64,000 bases of DNA, from the NCBI GenBank assembly GCA_030280995.1, contig JASXTE010000001.1, forward strand, positions 25,003,106-25,067,105, in the 5' to 3' direction. Each line of letters starts with the position of its first letter. Positions within the stretch are counted from its first letter, which is position 1. The notes beneath the pieces are model-generated. The model made no database searches. It had not been told where the DNA came from and saw nothing but the letters and a program-made list of their open reading frames with translations. Of this stretch, positions 57,050 to 64,000 are shown one piece after another. The DNA is from Hemileia vastatrix (Eukaryota; Basidiomycota; Pucciniomycetes; Pucciniales; Zaghouaniaceae). The translations under genes and the position numbers were made by a program.

Positions 57050-57500
57050 ACCTGGAGAAGTTCACCCATCTACTGAGTTATCATACTAATGAGATTCTGC
57101 ACTACTGTAGTGGCTAGCTGTCCACGTCATTAACAGTAAAGGGTAAAGTTTACCGGGTTGCACCCCCATGGTATTTTTTTCCTACATACAATCTCACCCA
57201 ACGAGAGACATGGAGGGAGGCAGCAAATTAGGGGAAACTTGTGAGGTTAAGGGTGGAGGAGAGAGTAGTGCCGAGGTTGTGCAGTAGATTTTTGTTATGT
57301 ACATAGTTATGTCTTAGCTAGTTTCCATATATAAACCTGTGAGAATTGCGTCTGTACCTTTTTCTCCGCTTCCACTCGGAGTAGAGTTACTGACGCGGTT
57401 CTTATAATTTTATGCCCTTTGGCAATCTCAAATTATTAACGGTTTTGCAGAGTGAAGTGTTATCTTGCAATTTAAACTGTCATCAAACAATGCTACTAAG
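57050..57500. other. Unassigned, with a LINE 3' UTR scrap
   Basis: 57176-57240 resembles the 3' UTR of the LINE at 55076 (CATACAATCTCACCC, then GACATGGAGG). 57295-57490 has an LTR-like look (TGTTATGTACATAG, CATATATAAACC as a TATA) but I could not find both ends. No gene seen. Confidence 0.4.
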
Positions 57501-57945
57501 TGTTAAGTCACTAGGACTATGTACTTGGTTATGTGTGAATGTATATAGTCTGGAGTCACAGCGTCTCCTGTTCTCCAGTTCTTTCTGGAGTTCTACAGGC
57601 TGACACTATGCTACAGGTTATGGGCTGTATCTGTGGGAATTGAAATGTTAGCTGTAAAAAACTCAACAATGTTAGAGACACTAGGAACATTAGTAGCCAA
57701 AAGACCCCCAGTGCATCTCTGAAAAAGACTCATCTATTTCTTGCGCTGGTAAAAAAAAAAATACCCAAATCCATTGCACCATCTCCAACCAAGAGCTATG
57801 AAGCCTCAATATCAACCCCTTTGACCCCCCTCTTACCCCTCTTCCTCTAGCTTCACTAGTAATTAGCCTACCACCTCAGCAACACTGGCCACACCTGATA
57901 ACCCTACCCCTATACCCCCACCCACCAAATCAATAGAATACTACC
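57501..57945 (+). mobile_element. Copia (copia-B family) 5' LTR, primer site and leader, truncated by Gypsy
   Basis: LTR 57501-57615 starts TGTTAAGTCACTAGG and ends GCTACA, matching the copia-B 3' LTR. GGTTATGGGC (57616-57625) is the half-tRNA primer site. The following 320 bp would be leader and gag start, cut at 57945 by the Gypsy-1-family copy. The rest of the element would lie beyond the window. Confidence 0.8.
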
Positions 57946-59368
57946 TGTCAGCCTAGGTATCCCCAGGACTGAGTATTTCTTATGTTTAAAATAAGATAAC
58001 CTTAGTTACATTAAGCTTATATTTTAAAGATAAGGTTTAAATACTTATATATATGGTTATAATACATATATATATATTTATTACACCATTATATGACTTA
58101 TAGTAGTTTAAATAGCTTATACATAGCCTAACAGTACTTATTAAGGTGTAAATGGAGTCATACTATACTTATCTTAAGTGATATTAAGTAATTATAGACA
58201 TACATAAGCTTATATGTATACATAAACCTCATATTCAGTGAAATATGTAGTTATATTATGTACATTTATGTCTATAAGTGGGTTTTAAACTCTTAATAGC
58301 CTATAACCTTTGTTTTTCTGCTTATTTTAGGTCATATTAACGTATTCAGTGGACTCACAATGCCTAAAAAAGCATATACATCTATTTCAGGCGCATATAT
58401 CAAGTTTGGACAACTTAATCTGCTTCCTTGGATGGATTTTTCACAGATTTATGGGTTGGGAGATCATTACTGGGTTAATATGGATGCTTGGGAAGTTAAT
58501 TTGGCTCCTTAATATGCTTTGGGTTTCATTATATTCCCTTTGGATGAGTTATTTTACCTGTTTCTTTATTGTATCCGCTTTTATCTGTTTATTCTGTTTA
58601 TGGTATGGGTCTCACTACGCAATATAGGGGGTGGACTTGCTAGCAAGTCCTCAACCTGAACTGAGATGGAACTCAGATGGAACTCAGACTGAACTCATAC
58701 TGAACCCAAACTGAACTCTACTTGAACACCCACCTAAAACTGTTCTGCTGAGTGGTGTTCATTCCTGATTGTATGGTTCCTTTATCAATAGCTCAATGTG
58801 TGTTCAATCTGTTGTGAGTTTGGGTCCAAGGTTGCGGACTCACTAGCAAGTCCGCCCCCCATATTGTGTGGTGTCTGTGGTATCATTAATTGTGATGGAG
58901 GGTACTTACTGGAGGTCTGGGTGTTGAATCTGCTTGAAGTGGACACCATGGGGAGGTGATGGGCCCTCACAGTGCTGTAATTTCTGGGGATAGCAGTGAC
59001 ATCATCTGGATTGAAGGTCTGTGCACTCCAGTGGATTTTGGTATAAGTAACGGAGCTTTTGACAGGTTATTAGACATCAATTACTTACTACGCTTCAATA
59101 AAGTATTATAACACAATTATTATCATATAGAAATATATTATAAAGCATCTATAAATTGATATTATCTTTATATAAGCTATAACTATATTTTATTTATCTA
59201 TTTTCCACAACTAGCACACATATAAATCCAAGTATTGTGAGTTTCTATTGAGAATAACTATTTTATTAGTCTTTTAATGAGGTTTAATCACTAAATCATT
59301 TATTAATCAGTAGTTGGAACATTAATATTTATTATTAAATCATACTTAGATACTAGCATACACTGACA
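57946..59368 (+). repeat. 5' LTR of the second Gypsy-1 copy, with a MITE inside
   Basis: Starts TGTCAGCCTAGG and ends ACACTGACA. Without the 264 bp of MITE and duplicated TCT it is 1,159 bp, close to the 1,176 bp of Gypsy-1. The primer site TTTGGGGTCTTTCC follows at 59370-59383. Confidence 0.93.
58613..58873. mobile_element. CACTA-like MITE, 261 bp, target duplication TCT
   Basis: Starts CACTACGCAATATAGGGGG and ends CCCCCCATATTGTGTGGTG. Each end has the palindrome, GGACTTGCTAGCAAGTCC at the left and GGACTCACTAGCAAGTCC at the right. TCT flanks both sides (58610-58612, 58874-58876). It is little more than two fused ends of the large family (its left end resembles the right end of the element at 38000). 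Removing it restores the LTR. Confidence 0.95.
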
Positions 59369-59877
59369 ATTTGGGGTCTTTCCTTAATTATTACTGATTA
59401 TTTAGTATAAGCCTTAGGACATGATTTTTACTCTAGTATATCTCAAACAAACCAAGTATTTGGGTCTGCTGCACATTAGTGGGTCATCATAACTCAGTGA
59501 TTGCAGAAAAGAACCCTTATAATAATTTTACTAATTTTTTATAATAAAAATTAGGTATTTACAGTAGTAACTGTATCCAATATAAACCCAATTTCACTTG
59601 GTATTTAGTCACCAATATAACACCAAATTAAATTGGTATTTAGTTAAAGCTTGGAAAGCTAATTATTCACCCTTATAAAGGTCTAGTTAAAATTATTGTT
59701 TTATTTTTAACAGATTTTTTTGAATTTTCCTTATATTTTATTTAAATAAATAAAGATATAAATTCAGGGTAAGCTCCAGTGCTTTTATTAGTAATTGTAT
59801 TGCTAATAATTTTTATATACTAATTAACATATAGGTTTTCCCTTTTGTAGACATAAAATATTGTTATTCTAATCAAT
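59369..59877 (+). other. Primer site and leader of the second Gypsy-1 copy
   Basis: Holds TTTGGGGTCTTTCC at 59370 and the two-copy 36-bp repeat (ATCCAATATAAACCCAA... and CACCAATATAACACC...) at 59574-59645, also found in Gypsy-1. Non-coding. Confidence 0.65.
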
Positions 59878-62073
59878 ATGAGTGCTCCCCAGGACAATGT
59901 AAGTGAAAAACCTGCTTATAATACCAGGTCTAAAGCTAATAAAAACATTGCTCCAGGACATAACCATGGAGGGTCAATCATACCCCCAACCAGAGCAAAT
60001 GAGCATAGAGTAAAAGGATGCCCTCTTAAAAAAGATTACAATAAAAAATATGTCTCCTCCTCTTCAGGATCAACTGTCCCATCTTGCAAAACAGGTCCTG
60101 AAGTTGGAGGAATCAAAGTCTCTCATGCTAAAGGAGGTAGAGCAGCTACAAAACAACTACAAGGCAGGTTTCCAACAGATGAATCAAACCTTGGCAGAGC
60201 TAAAGGTAGGCCAGCCAAGTCAGCGTCCCCCTACCCAAGGAGGGTCACATCACTCCCAGGAGAAAATCCTGGTAGAGAAATGGAAGTGGGATTGGTTCCA
60301 CCAACAATGTTCCAGTCACAACTGCAACAGGGATCCTCCTCCTCATCAGACTTCCTCAGCTCACCCCTACAAAGGAAAGCAAAAACACCAAAAATCAGGA
60401 CTGGCACCTATCCCGTGGTAAGTAGATTACCCTCTCAGATTGAACACAATAATGATGATTACAATATAGGTAATATTATTGATGTTAAATCTGTACAGAG
60501 AATTGAGGAGGACTTGAGAAAATTAGGTTTTGATGTAAATACACCTGACTTATCTTTTGTCAATAACAACAGTACTATTTATAATAATAATAATGTTAAT
60601 CCTCAGTTGCCACCACTTATTAGTGAGATGAGAAGTTCACAAGATAGTGAAATAATTGAGAAGGAAAACATGGAGTATTTTAATAATAACCCAACTGTCC
60701 ATAGAATTGTTTCAGAATTGTGGAATAGAATGACTGATTGTGAGGAACAGACAGTTAAGCTCACAAGTGATACAATTTTTTCCTTAACATTGAATATTTC
60801 TCAACTAGAAACAAGAAATAAAGAATTAGAGAATGAACATCTGTCTCTAACTCTGAAGTATGATTCATTGAGTAATAAATATAGTGAACTTTCAAACAAA
60901 TTCTGTGAGTTAGAAAAGTTGTATGAAGCACATTTATTGAAAACTGAATCAAAAGCAAAGTTATCTTTTTCACAAAGAAATCAGAGTGTCTCTGATCTGT
61001 TACAAAAATTAACTAAAGTTGAGATTGAAACTGCTAATCTACTAATGAATCAGGATAATCATAAGTATACTCAGTATAATAATAATCCTTTCATTGGCAA
61101 AAATGAATCTCAATCATTCCCCATACCACCACAAGTAAAACCATCTGGTAGTAGTGTCAAATCTGAGAAAACAAATGTAAGTCACAAATCTGTGCAAGAG
61201 GAGATACAAGACTATTTATCCAGAGTAAATGAGTTATTGAATTTACCTAGGATTAGTGAAACAAAATCCAATCAGAAGATCTTGCCTATGATAGATCAGT
61301 ACCCAACTTATGATGGGGAAGCCAGCTCTGATTGGCAACATTTTATCCAAAGAATTGAAAACTTAAAATTCTCATATAAGTTACCAGATGAAGAAATAAC
61401 ATCAAAATTAATTAATTTATTTAAGGATGTTGCTTTATTATGGTTTGAAGCTGAATTAAGTGAGGGTAATGATTACTCTTGGGCTGAATGGAAACAACTA
61501 ATTGAAAGACAATTTGGAGGTTCTAAATTCAGGCTCACTCAGCAAAGAATATATGAGAAAACTAGGTACAATCCGTTGAATGGTGAAAAACCTATGGTAT
61601 TTTTAATGAATTTGAATAAAATATTAAAATCCATTGAGCCAAACATGGATTTTAACTTATGGAAAGATAAGATAATATATAAATTAACTATACCTGTCAG
61701 AGACATTGTTGTAGCTAGAACAATTAATGTTAATGAATATTCTGAATTTATTTATATTTGTGATGAAATATTGTTAAAACATAAGTATGAAGCAAGTTAT
61801 ACCACTTATAAACAACATATTGAACCTGTAAAAACTCAGAATTAAAAAACACTTCAGGAGAAGCAGAAAAAACCTACTGCACCTGTAGTACCTAAAAAGT
61901 ATGAAACTAATACTTCTTATAAGTGTAATAAGCCTTGGACTAAAGGTCACAAATTTGAGAAAAACATAAATATTGTTGAAAATCAACATGAATCTGAAAT
62001 TGAAACAGAAAAAAGTAAAGATTCAAGTGATTATGACAGTAATATCTCATATAGTGATGAAAATGAAGTCTGT
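59878..62073 (+). pseudogene. Gag of the second Gypsy-1 copy
   Basis: ATG at 59878 (MSAPQDNVSEKPAYN) opens 655 codons without a stop, longer than any gag stretch in Gypsy-1. A TAA at 61843-61845 stands where Gypsy-1 has TCA. After it the knuckle region reads with the first cysteine changed (TSYKCNKPWTKGHKF), so both outer cysteines of the zinc knuckle are lost (S and F). It then runs on in frame into protease. Confidence 0.9.
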
Positions 62074-64000
62074 ATGTTGAAAGATGATTTTTCCATCTTT
62101 GAAAACCCAATATTAAATATGGACTTAAATGAATCTATAATGAATTTTGAGGATGCTGAAATCATTAAAGATATACAAGCTGATAACTTAAGGATGAAAC
62201 CTATCATGGTTCCAGATATCATTTCTAGTGAAAATTTTAATATAGTATTGGACACAGGAGCTGGTGGTTCTGTTTTTTCTACAAATACATTACAGAAAAT
62301 TGATAGTGAGTATAAGTCAAAGATTGAACCTCTTCAAAGTAAAAATTGGAGAAGTTTTGAATCAGTACTACACCCCATCGGTAGATAAAAAGCTGCTGTT
62401 TATTTTAAACATCAACATGGTTATGTAAGAGTAACTTGTGACTTTGCAGTAATTGATAATACTAATTTTAGTAACTGTTTTATGATTGGAAATGACATTC
62501 TGACCAAGTTTAGTGTGAAATTAGACCCTGCTAATAAGAATTTTACAATTGGCATGAATGGTAAAAAAAAATTTAAAATAAATTCATTTAACACAGTCTT
62601 ACACATTGAGTCAGTGATTAATATTCCATGTAAAGGTAGAGAATCCAATGAGATGGAACTTCAGGAAACAGAAATTTCAAAAGCATCATTTGGCACTCAG
62701 ATAAGTGAAGCTGAGAAGAAAAATATTTTGGACTTAATTAAAGCATTTCCAATGGCTTTTGCACATGGTACAAATGAACTTGGCCTTGTAAAGATCATGA
62801 GATGAAAATTAGTTTAACCTGTGATATGGATAATATTCCTGCTTTTATTGAAAAGAAACCATACCATGCTTCACCAATGAAGAGGAAAGACATTGAGGAT
62901 AATATTAAGATTTTATTAAAAATGAAAATTCTTGAGAAGGTTGAAACTACTCCAAAATATTGTGTAATATCACCAGTTCTAATTTCTTATAAAAAAGATA
63001 AATCAAGACTGTGCAGTGATTATAGAGCATTAAATACATTTACAGTAGATGATATTTATCCCTTGCCAAGGATTGCCTCTATACATGCTACCCTTAAAGG
63101 TGCTAAGTATATAAGTTGCCTAGTTGGAAATAAAGGGTACCATCAAATTCCTGTAGAAAATGATTCACAGAACTTTTTTTTGATAACAACACATATGGGA
63201 ATAAATAAATATGTCAGAATGCCATTTGGACCAAAAAATGCTCCATCAGTATTTCAGAAGTTAATGGATATAAAATTCCATAATGAAATGATTGAGGGAT
63301 GGTTAATGGTATACATTGATGACATCATAGTGTTCTCTAAGACATATGATGAACACTTAATCCATTTAAAGAAGGTGTTTCAAAAAATGGATGAAATAAA
63401 AATGACCCTTGCATTGAAAAAATGTAAATTTTTCTTTGAGTCTTTAAAAATGCTTGGTCATATTGTATCTGGCTTACAAATATGCGTAGAACAAAATAAG
63501 GTGGCTGCAATCATGAATATTGGAATTCCTCAAAATGTAAATGATGTACAATCTTTTCTTGGTATGTGTGGTTATTTTAGACAATATATAAAAAACTACC
63601 AATTAATTGCTGCACCATTGACCACACTGATAAAGAAATAAGAAGCCTTTATTTGGAATAATGAAAGACAACAGGCTTTTGATAAGTTTAAAGAATGTTT
63701 AATGACAGCTCCTATCTTGGGATTACCAGATTTCAATTACCTTTTGTATTATATACAGATGCAAGCTCTATTGGTCTGGGTGCTGCTTTGCATCAAAAAC
63801 AACTTATTGAAGGGAAAATGTCAGAAGTAGTACTTTTCTATATTTCACGTACTCTAAGAAGTAGTGAATTGAAATATGGTGCTACTTAACTTGAATGTTT
63901 GGCAGTAGTATGGGCTCTTGAGAAGCTACATTATTACCTTGAAGACCAAAAATTTAAGTTAATAACTGACTGTAGTGCATTAAGTCCTTCTTAAACATGA
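62074..64000 (+). pseudogene. Protease, RT and RNase H start of the second Gypsy-1 copy
   Basis: Protease DTGAGGSVFS is at 62249-62278. Stop TAA at 62386. A base lost at about 62794 shifts frame. RT from 62802 has PKYCVISPV, then YISCLVGNKGYHQ, where the catalytic aspartate of motif A is V (Gypsy-1 has SFLDGNKG). YIDDIIVFS is intact. Stop TAA at 63639, another base lost at about 63731, then YTDASSIGLGAAL of RNase H, TAA at 63887, and the window end. Confidence 0.9.

Larger units (their letters stand above)
57946..64000 (+). mobile_element. Second Gypsy-1 family copy, 3' part outside window
   Basis: 5' LTR 57946-59368, primer site, leader, gag and pol up to RNase H. Same order and start codon as Gypsy-1 with many substitutions. 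It has four nonsense codons and two single-base deletions in pol, so it is older or less constrained than Gypsy-1. The window ends inside RNase H. Confidence 0.95.

Noticed and set aside
57295..57490. Possible solo LTR
   Set aside because: It starts TGTTATGTACATAG and has a TATA-like word, but I could not find a matching CA end or a target duplication.

Overview
This is AT-rich eukaryotic DNA built almost entirely of nested transposable elements. The introns are short (63-106 nt), the elements are of fungal type (chromodomain Ty3/Gypsy, copia with half-tRNA primer sites, PIF/Harbinger, Tc1, a LINE with RNase H), and there is a Tet-like 2OG-Fe(II) oxygenase. Together these suggest a basidiomycete, most likely a rust fungus (Pucciniales) with an expanded genome. 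The species is an inference. I see no tRNA, rRNA or CRISPR. Only one locus looks like a host gene.

Layout. 1-5358: a PIF/Harbinger element cut by the window start. It has a three-exon accessory protein (+), a Tet-like oxygenase (-) and a convergent DDE transposase (-). 5370-10511: remnants of a large CACTA-like non-autonomous family; the first holds an 816-bp solo LTR with target duplication AAATC. 10533-18909: Gypsy-1 (-), with target duplication GGATT. From 19666 to 48870 runs a degraded copia element, copia-B (+). It is split by Gypsy-2 (-, 19830-32875, AAAGG), by copia-C (-, 35460-46460, CAGCA) and by an internally deleted Tc1 element (46694-47790, TA). Copia-C itself carries a 4.6-kb CACTA-like insertion (38000-42587, AGA). 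Copia-D (+, 48887-54178, AATCC) sits just beyond the 3' LTR of copia-B and is the youngest insertion: its LTRs differ at one site. 54184-57500 is less repetitive. It holds two MITE-like elements, the 3' end of a LINE and a three-exon gene for a small secreted six-cysteine protein (56540-57049). 57501-57945 is the start of another short-LTR copia, cut by a second copy of the Gypsy-1 family (+, from 57946). The 5' LTR of that copy carries a 261-bp CACTA-like MITE (TCT). The copy runs off the window end.

Reading frames. Gypsy-1 gag-pol is one frame of about 1,940 codons with five nonsense codons and no frameshift. Copia-D is one frame with two nonsense codons. Gypsy-2, copia-B, copia-C and the second Gypsy-1 copy are more decayed. 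No element in the window has a fully intact polyprotein.

The most unusual feature is inside Gypsy-2. Between the end of pol and the 3' LTR, on the strand opposite gag-pol, are two tandem paralogous two-exon genes. Their introns sit at the same place and phase. Each has an N-terminal cysteine cluster resembling a zinc cluster, a Pro/Ser-rich middle and a helical C-terminus. I do not know this gene family.
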